Part shown: positions 53,815-64,000 of the stretch, piece after piece
Layout of the letters: each line of letters opens with the position of its first letter
Position numbering within the stretch: position 1 is the stretch's first letter
DNA from: Vandiemenella viatica
Taxonomy: Eukaryota; Arthropoda; Insecta; Orthoptera; Morabidae
Direction of reading: 5' to 3'
NCBI GenBank assembly: GCA_031002005.1
Contig: CM061919.1
Span: 36,111,088 to 36,175,087, forward strand
DNA length: 64,000 bases
Notes under the pieces: generated by a model
What the model was told of the DNA's origin: nothing
The model's database searches: none
What the model saw: only the letters and a program-made list of their open reading frames with translations
Position numbers and translations under genes: made by a program

Positions 53815-54783
53815 TTATCGATAGGCTGAATCATATCCTGAAGAAATATCTCTCTGCATAAATTTTAAAAATCTATTATTAAATGAAAGAACTAATAACT
53901 TTGTGTAACCATTATGTATATAATTATGTATATGCTCAATAATGTTCATGTCTAGGGAGTTTGGTGGACAGTGGAGGTGTTTAAACTCAGGAGAGTGGAG
54001 CCACTCTGTAGCAATTCTGGATGTGTGGGGTGTTGCATTGTCTTGCTGGAATTGCCCAAGCCCGTCGGAATGCACAATGGACATAAATCGATGCAGGTGA
54101 TCAGCCAGGATGCGTACGTACGTGTCACCTGTCAGAGTCGTATCTAGATGTATCAGGGGTCCCATGTCACTCAAACTGCATATGACCCACACCATTACAG
54201 AGCCACCACTAGCTTGAACAGTCCCCTGTTGACATGCAGAGTCCAAGAATTCATGAGGTTGTCTCCATACCCGTACACTTCCATCCGCTCAATACAAATG
54301 GAAACGAGACTTGTCAGACCAGGCAACATGTTTCCAGTCATCAACAGTCCAATGTTGGTATTGATGGGCCCAGGCGAGGCATAAAGCTTTGTGTCTTACA
54401 CTCGGCATGGATACATGAGTGGGCCTTTAGCTTCGAAAGCCCATATCGATGATGTTTCATTGAATGGTTCGCATGTTGAGACTTGTTGATGGCCCAGCAT
54501 TGAAATCCACAGCAATTTGCGGAAGGATTGCACTTCTTTCATGCTGAACGATTCTCTTCAGTCGTTGTTGGTCCCATTCTTGCAGGATGTTTTTTCAGCC
54601 GCAGCAATGTCGGAGATTTGATGTTTTACTGGATTCCCAATATTTACAGTGCACTCGTGAAATGGTCATACTGGAAAATCCTCACCTCATCGCTACCTCG
54701 GAGATGCTGTGTCCCATCTCTTGTGCGCCGACTATAACACCACGTTCAAACTCAATTAAATCGATTTCGTGATAACCTGCCAT
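53815..54783 (-). pseudogene. Tc1-like transposase 2
   Basis: Starts at the ATG complementary to 54781-54783 (MAGYHEIDLIEFERGVIVGA). A helix-turn-helix segment follows (HSISEVAMRFGFSSMTISRV), then WAHQYQHWTVDDWKHVAWSD, KSRFHLY (first D), GQFQQDNATPHTSR (second D) and LDMNIIEHIHNYI (E). The N-terminal part and the open C-terminal frame (54246-53815) are separated by stops near 54450 and 54292. Terminal inverted repeats were not found. It is a different lineage from the element at 47875. Confidence 0.83.
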
Positions 54784-54789
54784 TGTAGC

Positions 54790-57180
54790 AGCAGTAACCG
54801 ATCTAATGCCTGCGCCAGACACATGTTGTCTTATATATGCATTGCTGACTGCAGTGCCGTACTCTGAGTGTTAACATAACTCTGTGTTTGCATACTCATG
54901 CCTATACCAGTTTCTTTGTCTGTTCAGCGTGTATATATTACAATGATTATGTTACTAGTGTTTAGATAATCATCTTATGAATTAGTACATCATTACTTTA
55001 TTCCTTATTCTTATGCAATAAATGTGTATATGTAGTATGACATATTTAATATGCAGCAAAAATTCCATAATGTAATCATCAAATCAACTACAACTTGAAG
55101 CCCACACACAAGTACTAACTTATAAGGGATTTACAACATGTCTGTTAAAATATGTATCACTGATTTTGTGAACAAAAATAATAAAATTTTTGAGTTGTGA
55201 ATGGATCTATGGATGATGCAAACATTTTCAGAATATCAAAAAAAGTGTAATAGGTTATAAATGTACAATGTCACCATTAATTGCCATTAATGGCAAAATG
55301 TTTAATTTTTGCACATAGCTATGTTGCAAAAGCATCAGATCACTATGCGGCCAGTGTCAGTATGTGTACATCTGATTCATTTACCATGTGTCTCATTCAC
55401 TCACATAATAAAGGTTTAGCTCCAAAATATGCTGTAATGTTACAAAGCCATAAGCCATTTATTAAAACTATAAAAATTGTTTTGTATCAAGCCACACACT
55501 TTTAGTGAATAGCGGAGTATTAATAATAATAATAATAATATAGGCTAGAACTGGACCAGTATCAAGTGTAATAGCGGTGCCGAAAGTTTAATGCCAAGAA
55601 TAAATAAATAAAATAATTTTGATATATGGTTTATACAGGGGGACAGCGCATTAAAAGAAGTAATTTGATATCAAATTTGTTTGGTGCAGAGTAACTAATG
55701 GCCCTATAACATCGTGAAGACCACCGAACGATTACACAGTAAAATAGCCTTAATTTAAATAAATAATTGAAAAACACAATGCTCTCAGCATCTAAACAAA
55801 ATATTAATAAAAATTTCATAACTGAAAGTAAGCTACTAAGCAAGATATTGATAATTGAAATTTAAATTAAAAGAAAGTCAAAAATTATTGGCATGCCAAA
55901 AGAAAGAAGATTTTTAAATAAGAAAAATTATATAAAAATTATTGAATTAAGGATGTTAATAACCACATAGTAGTTGTAAATATGGAAGAGTTTTGGTTGA
56001 TATATTATAAATAAATACAAAAATCATATATTAGATTAAACTAGGATTTAAAACTGATTTTTGTAAGTTCAGAACTTAATATTTTGGGAGAAAATAACAA
56101 TTAATTCACTTCAGTAATTTAACCTTGGTATAGTTAAAGAAAGTGTCATAACAGAATACATTCAAAATATTTTAATCTATCACTTATCAAACTTTGGCGA
56201 TAATCAGTGAAAATTCAGTGACCATAGGAAAATTCAAAAGCAGATTCATACGCGTGGAATAGTCTGGAGTTCTTAGAGGGTTAAAGTGTATAAGGGAAGG
56301 GACTGCCTTCCTCCCAGTGGTTGGCTGGCAAATTCGTGGAATGTAGGTGTTACCTGTGTCATTCGCCATGGGATACAGTTGCAATGTTATCTGGCTTAGA
56401 ATGGTTTCAGCTTCATATAGGGCTTTGAATTATTTCAAAGAAACAACTCTGGTGATAGAATAATTCTAGAATCATATTGATTTCTGAAATATTACAGTGG
56501 TTTCTTATCAAGACTTAGAATAATTATCAGTTGTGTAGAAAATGAGTGCCTAGAATGGAAGACTAAATTAAAAGGGTGGTTATTTTTTGAAAATTAACTG
56601 AGTGACTGTTTTAATTGTGAATACACCTTCTCATAGAAGTTAACCTGTGTCTTCATATTGGCATTTAATCTGAGACATTTGTTTACTCATGATATTACTT
56701 CTTATTCAGCACATATAAGTTTTGGAGGTATACTTAAATGTGCTTCTGCTTTGTTATTTTGAGGTTCCTTCATCCAATATTTAAGTGAACTAGTTTTGTA
56801 TCCCATGTGTTGGGGGGCAACCAATTTGAGCAAACAACTTTCTGCAGTAATTAAAATTTTCATTAGGTTACTTGACTCATATAGTCATAATTTGCAGTAT
56901 ACACTATTTGAACCACCCAACAACAAGCTTGATTGCAAAAATGTGTTTGTCTTCTTTGTGTTCATCATTGCACTCTTGGATTTCTATTTCCTTTCATATT
57001 TTTATTTTCATTACTTAAAATTATTTTCCTTCTTACTATTATCAGAATATTAAATTCAAATATTACATGGGACCAGTACTGCACCAGAGCAGTGAGCGGC
57101 ATCACAAATTCTGCAGCAGGATCTCCCAACGTATTACAATCTATGTGTCAAATCATCCTGTTTATAGATATCACTCCTGA
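54790..57180. other. Intron sequence without recognised elements
   Basis: AT-rich. It contains an (AAT)n run at about 55520-55545 and short open frames without motifs. A frame at 55281-55505 has no similarity I can name. Confidence 0.4.
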
Positions 57181-57189
57181 CTTTCACTC

Positions 57190-57190
57190 T

Positions 57191-57231
<41 letters not shown>

Positions 57232-57244
57232 GGGAGAGGGGGGG
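57190..57244 (+). repeat. (GA)n microsatellite followed by G-rich tract
   Basis: About 18 GA repeats precede GGGAGGGGGGAGAGGGGGG. The Arg/Glu open frame there is a repeat artefact. Confidence 0.95.
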
Positions 57245-58000
57245 ATTATTATCAAGCCGAAATACATGGTTTCAGAAGAGAACAGTACAATAACTTAGAA
57301 ACTTCGACATCATTCAGTTAGTTTTGAATATTTAAGGAAACACTAAATGTTTCATAAACTACTGTCAAAGATTTTAACCTCCAGATTTGCTGATGATTTG
57401 CTCATCTGATATGAAATGTAATAGCCATAATCCAATTAATCCCTTATTGATTGAAATTATGTTATGCAATATTTACAATATTTTTTAGTTAATTGTTGTT
57501 GATGTGCTCTATTCTTATTGCAAGCCCACCTCAATATTCCAGTTAGTATGCCAATTTAATAAAGAAGTCATAGAAGTGTGGGTGCATAAAGTTATGAATG
57601 AAGAATAATAGCACGATATACTGCAGAAGTGAATAAATTGTTGAAGTCATAAAAATGTTTTTGTGATAATGTAGAATTAATACCTGGAAAATTAAACTGA
57701 AATATTAACCAGATAAATACTAAGTACATGGGTGACCGATCTTTGCTTGGCATCTTTCGATTTCTGTTCAGTATTCAAGATTTCATAAAAATCCTTAGAG
57801 AAGTTTGAGAGAAATTAATTCTATCTATTTACAAGAGTTGCTCATATAACAGTATTTTAAATTAAATTAAATTGCAATGGAGCGCATACTCTGGTAGCAA
57901 TTCCTCTAAACACCCATCTTCCCCCTTTTCTGTACCCACCTATATTTACCCTTCACAAATTTTAACTTTAATTCTTTCAACGTTTTTGGCAAATTATTCA
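57245..58000. other. Intron sequence, no gene seen
   Basis: AT-rich sequence, no recognisable motif. The LINE 3' fragment starts near 58005. Confidence 0.4.
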
Positions 58001-58004
58001 TCAT

Positions 58005-58365
58005 TTCTCATGGTAACTTATTCCAACCCCTGACACCCTTACCTAAAAAAGAGAATCTTCCTACACCCTTGTGCCAGAAATCTAGTGCCAGCTTGTGGTC
58101 ATGGTCATCTTTTCCCTTCCATGCATTACTTTCAATTCTTACACCAATATCTTTCCATGCTTCATCACCAATATACATCTTGAATACTCCCATGACCCTC
58201 TTCATCCTCCTTCTGTCTTGAGTCCCATTCCAGCTCTTTTATCATATCTGTTACCGATTGCATTCTGCGATAATTTCTAGAAACAAATCTACCAGCCCTT
58301 CTTTGCACCTTCCCCAACTCCTGTATTTGATACTCAATTAGATTGGACAGATTAAATATATACAA
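58005..58365 (-). pseudogene. LINE reverse transcriptase C-terminal fragment
   Basis: ELGKVQRRAGRFVSRNYRRM, then SVTDMIKELEWDSRQ and, after a frame change, RRRMKRVMGVFKMYIG, WKDIGVRI, then GRFSFLGKGVRGWNKLP. The KVQRRA.RFV, L.W..L..RR and WN.LP blocks end Jockey/CR1 LINE proteins. It is a 5'-truncated copy related to 9410-9669. Confidence 0.78.
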
Positions 58366-58399
58366 AGTGTAAAAAAACTAACCTGAAGGTTGGGTGGAT

Positions 58400-58605
58400 C
58401 CTCCAGAAGGAGGCATACTAAGCCATTGTATCAGAGATAGGATAGCCAGTGCCTTTCCTCTGGGACCTACATTTTAACGTAGATTCCAAACCACAGAACG
58501 CCCCATTGTAGATCAAATACAAAATCGTAAAAATTCTTGAACGCACTGGGATTTGAACACGGGATCGTAGCCAGAATTTTTTGAGAGCTAGTGCAGTAAC
58601 CACTT
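58400..58605 (-). mobile_element. tRNA-derived SINE
   Basis: On the minus strand an A-box-like GTGGTTACTGCACTAG and a B-box-like TGTTCAAATCCC lie about 50 bp apart at the 5' side, followed by a body of about 130 bp. Anticodon-stem pairing is poor, so it is not a functional tRNA gene. Confidence 0.5.
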
Positions 58606-58799
58606 TTTTTCCCCATTAATTGCATTTGAGCTGTCAGACCACTCCGTATTAGTTATACATTCAATATATTTATTTCCTACTTACATAAAATGTTTTACAA
58701 TTAATCTGGTAGTGTTTGATGATATCTGGTTACTTTGCAAAGTACGGCTAGTAGAAAAAACTGTTAATTTGGGTTGAAAATACAGCTAGTTGCTTCCTT

Positions 58800-59160
58800 G
58801 GCACTTTAAGGAAAAATGTACCCAAAGCCATAAAATTACGCACATTACTGCCTATGCATTAATAGACATCTTGAGCCGCCTGTGACGTTTTTCTAGACAG
58901 AATTTGGTGTGGCAGCTGTTTTCTTTACTTAGAATCGACTAAGCATCATGGAATGTTAGTAGTCATTCTGGTCCAGGCTGCCATTCAACCTAAAGACAAC
59001 AAGATTAGGCACATTGCTGATATAGCGGCAATAGACATCTCAAGCCGCCTGAGACGTTATTATAGTTACAATTTGGTACTACAGCCACCTTACTCACTCA
59101 AAAACCGTGATACACCATGGAATATTAGTCTTCATGCAGGTCCAGGCTGCATTTAAACCT
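58800..59160 (+). repeat. Tandem duplication, 169-bp unit
   Basis: GACATCTTGAGCCGCCTGTG at 58865 recurs as GACATCTCAAGCCGCCTGAG at 59034. GTCCAGGCTGCCATTCAACC at about 58972 recurs at about 59141. Related CAGCCTGGACCAGAA sequence occurs inverted near 9280. Confidence 0.8.
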
Positions 59161-59469
59161 AACTACACCCTCCTTGAAAATCAACACATTCACAGTAAAA
59201 ATGGCTGCTACATATTGGCTAAAGCCGCATGTAACCCAACGATTTGCATTGTATTACTTTGTCTTAACTGTTTTGTCATCTTTGTGTACACTTTTTCTTG
59301 AATACTAATGCCTAAGGAATGCGTTAATCACATTTTCATCCCAAAATAGCAATTTTTTTTCTATTGGCCATACTTTGCACCCTGATAACCATTCCTTACA
59401 ATTCAGTAGTATTGATGTTTGTGTTAAATACACATCCGGTCAAAAAGTAAACGATGATTATAACTGTGA

Positions 59470-59900
59470 ATATTATTTTCAAAGAAGTTTTGTAGAGTAA
59501 AGAATCACTTCTGACAAAACCAGTTTTTAAATATCTTCTTTTTAAATGTTTTACACGGATCAGCTAGTATGCAAGGCTTCCTATGCATTGTTTCTGCTAT
59601 GCATTTTGAAGCTCACAGTTGTTTATAACAACTAAAGATAAAACCGTAGGCACAACATGGCATTAGTTTTTTAAGTTCGAAACAATAGCATTTGACAAAG
59701 CCAGTATCTATTATTTAAATATCTACTTTTTAAATGTTTAAAATTAAACTGGTAGTATTTAATGATAACCACTTTTTACAATTCAGTAATATTCATGTTG
59801 GTATACAGTCAATATTATTTTCAAATAAGTTTTGTAGAGTAAAGTATCACTTCTGACAAAGCCAATTTTTTAAAAAAACTCCTATTTAAATATTTTACAA
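59470..59900 (+). repeat. Diverged repeat, 342-bp spacing
   Basis: AAGTTTTGTAGAGTAAAGAA with flanking TTTTCAAA and CACTTCTGACAAA occurs at about 59485 and again at about 59827. CAGCTAGTATGC near 59570 resembles a Helitron 3' end. Confidence 0.6.
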
Positions 59901-60079
59901 CTAACATATAGTGATAGTATTCCTCCAAAGAAATGTATGCAAGAAATGTTAGTTTAAATAAATGAGTTCCTTGAAACCAAAGAGAAAATATTGGTGGGCT
60001 TCCTGGTACCTGAATTGTCTACATTAGTGCTGTTTTCGAGATACCAAGAGCAAAAATTGTTCATATTTTGTAAAATTGG

Positions 60080-60188
60080 GTTTTTGCAGGGAAGACAACT
60101 AGTTAGATAAACTTAAAAAGCAAAATGTTATCTAAATATGAAATTTCATCCAAATCGTTACAGCCGTTTTCGAGATCCAAAATATATA
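60080..60188 (-). mobile_element. Helitron-family fragment interrupted by the pogo element
   Basis: GAAATTTCATCCAAATCGTT, then ACAGCCGTTTTCGAGATCC is, in reverse, related to AACGGCTACTCCAATTGTGA at 21328. The fragment continues beyond the pogo element at 62356 with ATTTATATACGAGAATTGC. The pogo target TA lies within it. Confidence 0.45.
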
Positions 60189-62355
60189 CAGTAGAGTCCC
60201 GCTAATCCGAAGCCCGGTAATCCGAACGTCCGGTTAATCCGAACATGGTAAAGCATTACATAGTCTTAATATAAAAAATGGTAAAAGAATTAAAACACCC
60301 TGAAAATACAGTTCATACGCTATATAATTGTGTGGTTAACTACTGTACATGTACACAATTTTAATTTATACAGCAAAATTAGCTAGAAAAGTTTAAATTT
60401 AAAAAGTGTGTAACACTGAAAGAAAAACTGTCAAACTTACGATAGTACTTACAACGGTTAGAAACACACATTTCATCCCTACTTTTTAGAGCACAGAAAC
60501 TCAGTAATTGTTTTTTGGCGTAATGAAGACAGTCTGTTATATGACGCAAAGTTGTGCCATCGTCTGATAAACATTAAATCAGCTGGTGTAGCAGTGGTCT
60601 GTTGCTCCATATAGCGTTGCGTCAGTGTGTGACACCAACTCTCCTTTGTCACATTCCGTCTCATTGTCACTTTCGTCGTAACATTCCACTTCTACCTGGT
60701 CTTGAGTCACAGCAGCCACTAAATCAACGTGAGTAAGGTGCTCCAGTATTGAATCATCCGCTGCCATCCATTCATCTACGTCTGCTTCACAGACTTCTTC
60801 ACATCCAGGGATTGTCTGTACCATTTTTAGGAAACTCTCCTCTTCATTTTCAGCTGGTATGTCCTGAAATTCAAGAGATGTCCATAGTTTTCTCCAAGAT
60901 TTTCTCAAAGTATTTTCTGAAATTTTATGCCATGCCTCAGCAGCCCAATAAACAACATCCTTCAGATTTTTTTTTTTTTTTATTTCTCCAACTAAAGGAA
61001 TGTTATCATCTTGGATCAGCATTCTTATGAATTGTTTTCTGTAAATCAGTTTTAATGTTTGTAGTACGCCCTGGTCCATCGGCTGTAGAAGTGGTGTAGC
61101 ATTCGGCGGCAAAAACTTCGCCACGATTTCTCCATCACATAATTCCTCAGTGCTGGGGTGAGATGGTGCGTTATCAATCAAAAGGATAGTACGGGGAGGA
61201 AAATTATTTTCCTTGGAAAACTGCCGGACAGACGGAACAAACTGGTCGTGAAACCATTCTTTGAACAGCTTACCACCCATCCATGCTTTTTTCTGGTTGC
61301 GATAGTATACAGGTAGGGATTTCATGTTGCAGTTTTTGAAAGCTCTGGCGCTAACAGATTTGCCGATCATCATTAAAGGGAGCTTGTGATTAACAGCAGC
61401 ATTGCTGCACACTAGTAAAGTCACACGATCTTTGCTCATTTTAAAGACAGGAGCTTGGACTTCTGCTTTTGATGCCAGGCTTTTTGTTGGCAATGACCTA
61501 AAATTAAGGCCTGTCTCGTCAGCATTATAAATTTGTTGGGGAGAATAATTTCCCCCTCTTATCAGTTTATTAAATTCATGCATGTATTCCTTCGCTGCAT
61601 CATGGTCAGAAGAAAGCTTCTCTCCAGTAATTGTTAGCTGACGAATCCCATGACGTTTTTTAAATCTGTCCAACCAACCCGTACTCGCATTAAAAGACTC
61701 ATCACCATTCATTAATTTGTTTAGGGAAACAGCCTTTTCCTGAACCATTGGTCCACTCAGAGGAGTTTCCCTTTCTCTTTCCTGTGTAAACCAAAAGAAA
61801 AGAGCTTCATCCACTTTATCGTACTGGGACTGTTTCAGAGTCTGCCGAATCTCGAGTGTTTTTCCCGAAGACGTTGCGCAGCACTGTTCAAGCTTCACTC
61901 GGTTCTTCTTCCAATCACAAATGGTTGCCTTACCAACAACTAGTTCCGTCGCCAGCTTAGATACATTCTCACCACTGTCCAATCGCTTCAAAGCATCCAG
62001 TTTTTCTCTGAGCGTTAACGTCGTATGTTTCCGTTTACTCATGGCGATAACACGCTAGTGTACACGAATTTTGTAAGTGTGTTAGCGATCGATTGCTAAG
62101 ATTAACTCAGCAGTTCGCGAGCCGTCTGAGAGTGCACTGACCTCGAACACTTCAAACATCTCAACAATAAAGGGAGGAAGTGAGAGTGAGCCATTGTTCA
62201 CCCAGTTGTTCCCAATTGTTACCATGCTGTACCTACTTATATGCTTGGTATACTTCATTGTAGAAATTAGTCTCTGTAACTCCGGCTAATCCGAACAAAT
62301 CGGTAATCCGAACAAGGCCCGGTCCTAATTAGTTCGGATTAGCGAGACTCTACTG
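60189..62355 (-). mobile_element. pogo/Tigger DNA transposon, nearly intact (2.17 kb)
   Basis: The ends read CAGTAGAGTCCCGCTAATCC and CAGTAGAGTCTCGCTAATCC as inverted repeats of about 23 bp with one mismatch. They are flanked by TA on both sides. Subterminal CCGAAC and GGTAATCCGAAC repeats lie inside both ends. A single uninterrupted transposase gene fills the middle. The good state of the ends and gene suggests recent insertion. Confidence 0.95.
60579..62042 (-). CDS. pogo/Tigger transposase (CENP-B/jerky-type), intact ORF
   Basis: 487 codons without interruption. Residues about 1-55 form a psq/CENP-B helix-turn-helix (LTLREKLDALKRLDSGENVS, then KLATELVVGKATICDWKKNR). About 70-140 is a second DNA-binding domain ending WLDRFKKRHGI. 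The DDE_1 domain has its three acidic residues at D175 (YNADETGLNF), D290 (ILLIDNAPSHP) and D323 (LLQPMDQGV). The C-terminus is acidic. It would bind the element's ends and insert at TA. The length is typical of the family. An AAA-rich codon run (EIKKKKN) stems from a 15-T stretch and stays in frame. It is probably a mobile-element gene, not a domesticated one, because both inverted repeats are present. Confidence 0.95.
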   Translation of the reverse strand: MSKRKHTTLTLREKLDALKRLDSGENVSKLATELVVGKATICDWKKNRVKLEQCCATSSGKTLEIRQTLKQSQYDKVDEALFFWFTQERERETPLSGPMVQEKAVSLNKLMNGDESFNASTGWLDRFKKRHGIRQLTITGEKLSSDHDAAKEYMHEFNKLIRGGNYSPQQIYNADETGLNFRSLPTKSLASKAEVQAPVFKMSKDRVTLLVCSNAAVNHKLPLMMIGKSVSARAFKNCNMKSLPVYYRNQKKAWMGGKLFKEWFHDQFVPSVRQFSKENNFPPRTILLIDNAPSHPSTEELCDGEIVAKFLPPNATPLLQPMDQGVLQTLKLIYRKQFIRMLIQDDNIPLVGEIKKKKNLKDVVYWAAEAWHKISENTLRKSWRKLWTSLEFQDIPAENEEESFLKMVQTIPGCEEVCEADVDEWMAADDSILEHLTHVDLVAAVTQDQVEVECYDESDNETECDKGELVSHTDATLYGATDHCYTS

Positions 62356-62754
62356 TATTTATATACGAGAATTGCTTGTTTAAAGATGTAACGATTCCAC
62401 AGTAAATGAAACAGACCATTTATTTTTTATTACTGCTTTGAACATTCATTTATCATTGAAAATGGTAGAGTGTTTTGTCCTTGTGTAGTTTTTGGAATCT
62501 TCATTAAGTAAAAAGAATTGATTATTAATGATGTATTTTAACGAATAAACTGTGATTTTAACTGATCATCTTTAATTTAATGTAGTATATATATACAATT
62601 AATCAACAATAAACACAAGTATTACACTTCCGTTATCAGCACAAGGTATAAGAATTACTTATATATATATATAAAAAAAAACTGTCTTACAGTATAATCT
62701 GTCAATAGCATCACATCTACTACAAATTACATTGTGATTATTTGTTATTGGCAG

Positions 62755-62888
62755 GTTACTTCAGCGTATTTCCCACAGATGAAAGAGTAAGAGTTTATTC
62801 ATCACCTAGCAGAGTTATGCGAAAAGCATGGAAAGGAATGAATTGTGCACAGGCTGAAGTTGATATACTTACCAACGTAGACCTCTAA
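62755..62888 (+). CDS. Host gene, terminal coding exon
   Basis: It is preceded by TTTGTTATTGGCAG and starts with the last two bases of a glycine codon (phase 1), then YFSVFPTDERVRVYSSPSRV, MRKAWKGMNCAQ, AEVDILTNVDL and TAA at 62886. In frame with the 32754-32873 exon the C-terminus reads CPPPWFPGYFSVFP. It has no low complexity and no transposon motif. Function unknown. Confidence 0.72.
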
Positions 62889-64000
62889 AAACAGTTTGGA
62901 TGTTTCATCACATTCAGTGTCAACCAGTATGCATTCATTAAAATGTTTAATACTGTTTTTATTTCAATAATAATAGAAGTAAAATTGTTGTTAACCTATA
63001 TAACCTTAGTTATGACCTATGACTTCAAGGTGTGCTGAATCATAAGATTAATACAGTGAGGTACCAACCCAGAAGGCAATGAAATTATTTATTCCAACTG
63101 TGGAGCAATTGGCAAAAAAAAAAAAAAAAATCACTATATGAAATACCACGCCAGTTTGCCGTTGTAACTAGTTAATCAGTCTGGTTGTGGAGGACATATA
63201 GAACCACAAGGTGCTTAAGGAGTGTCCATAAAATATGGTGCTTGATCTGTGGAGGAGGGGGTTTGGGTAGAAAGCTACAAGGGGTGTGGGGGAGGGTGTG
63301 TCCAAACCAAGCCACATAGCTTTTAATTAATATTTCTTGTCAGAACTAAAATAACGTCTGTAAAGTGGATAGTATCCTTTAAAATTTGCTCTAATTTTCC
63401 ATCTGCTCCAATTCCTAAGACCTTTGTATGTAAATTTACCTCACAGAACCTTCAAAAGCATTTCCTACTTTATTATTAGTCTTTATTTAGTCGCAAGTAA
63501 GAAGACTCATGACAACATTGGTAATGTTGAGTTAGCACACGAAAAAGATGACAGTATTCTGTCTTGCCAAAATACAGTTCATGCAACAACAGCCTATAAA
63601 TGACTTATTCTGTCAAATTTTAGAGTTTTACATTATAATGAAAAAGATTAAAAGATAACTCAGAGTAATGTCTCACTTTTGTTAATGGGAATACATTAAT
63701 TGCAGTTCACCCTAACAATCTGGTGTAAAGAACTGAAACAAAAGGAGAGTATACTCAAAAGAGCAAACTAACATCACTGATTTATCAATATATTACAGGA
63801 TATAAGCTACAAAATACAGAAAAATTTATTATTAATTCATCTTTATTACACCAATTACAAAGATATTTTTAAATATACAAATAATCAACTGTATCTAAAC
63901 CAGAGAACCCATAAATTTCCAACACAAATGATAAACAGTTTTAATATATACCAACAGCAACCTGGAAATCCAGATGGAGGCTAGATTCTGCCCTCAGAAA
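62889..64000 (+). other. Probable 3' UTR and downstream DNA
   Basis: After the stop codon an ATTAAA at about 62937 could act as a polyadenylation signal. No AATAAA was noticed close by. A poly-A tract of about 16 lies at 63115. The rest is AT-rich, with a G-rich block at 63250-63300 and no further gene. Confidence 0.35.

Larger units (their letters stand above)
32874..62754 (+). other. Intron of the host gene, 29.9 kb, filled with transposons
   Basis: It runs from GTAATT to a TTTGTTATTGGCAG acceptor and separates two phase-1 exons. Every other supported feature in this range is a mobile element or tandem repeat, in both orientations. Additional small exons inside cannot be excluded by eye. 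Confidence 0.7.

Noticed and set aside
53560..54860. Complete Tc1 element with inverted repeats
   Set aside because: Transposase is clear, but no matching terminal repeats were found on either side, so only the gene remnant is called.
57180..57298. Arg/Glu-rich peptide
   Set aside because: Encoded by a (GA)n microsatellite.
58540..58605. Functional tRNA gene on the minus strand
   Set aside because: Pairing in the acceptor and anticodon stems is poor and a SINE body follows.
60579..62042. Domesticated host gene of the CENP-B/jerky type
   Set aside because: Terminal inverted repeats and TA flanks surround it exactly, so a mobile element is the simpler reading.

Overview
This window looks like a stretch of a large, repeat-rich insect genome, most likely a polyneopteran such as an orthopteran. 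That call rests on long introns, AT-rich DNA, a CR1/Jockey-type LINE with a (CATCTA)n-like 3' end, tRNA-headed SINEs, Helitrons, Penelope, piggyBac, Tc1, pogo and hAT elements. The species cannot be fixed from the sequence. There are no prokaryotic operons, Shine-Dalgarno sites or CRISPR arrays.

Only one host gene can be supported, on the + strand. A 120-nt exon (32754-32873) and a terminal coding exon (62755-62888, ending in TAA) share phase 1, have good splice sites and join in frame. They bracket a 29.9 kb intron, and upstream intron probably fills the window left of 32754. The protein is not recognised. Nearly everything else is transposon sequence lying in the introns of this gene.

Left part (1-32753): a LINE on the - strand (about 1091-8200) was split in its endonuclease by a 5.1 kb Gypsy-like LTR element (1759-6896) that has lost its protease, reverse transcriptase, RNase H and integrase core. 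Next come a LINE 3' fragment (9410), a nearly full-length CR1-like LINE (10190-14040, -), a degenerate Copia element (14091-18921, -) with a SINE in its protease, an RTE-like endonuclease fragment (19287-19965), satellite family B (20785), a Helitron 5' end (21270), a third large LINE with PHD and SGNH domains in ORF1 (about 21480-25600, -), a Helitron carrying a 189-bp satellite (25735-28965), a small complete Helitron (29736-30008) and a Penelope-like fragment (31290-32395).

Inside the long intron (32874-62754): a hairpin element (33492), LINE remnants (35575-37472, 37962-38345), a 250-bp foldback (40774), a second satellite B array (41075), a LINE split by a piggyBac remnant (43305-45107), SINEs, two short hAT MITEs with 8-bp target duplications, two Tc1-like elements (47875-49288 and 53815-54783), a Penelope GIY-YIG fragment, a second satellite-bearing Helitron (51825-53214) and a nearly intact pogo/Tigger element with a 487-codon transposase (60189-62355).

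The most notable pattern is that two Helitron-like elements, 23 kb apart and in opposite orientation, carry the same 189-bp tandem satellite between 5'-TC and CTAG-3' ends. This suggests the satellite is spread as Helitron cargo. The pogo transposase is the only long open reading frame here that looks potentially functional.
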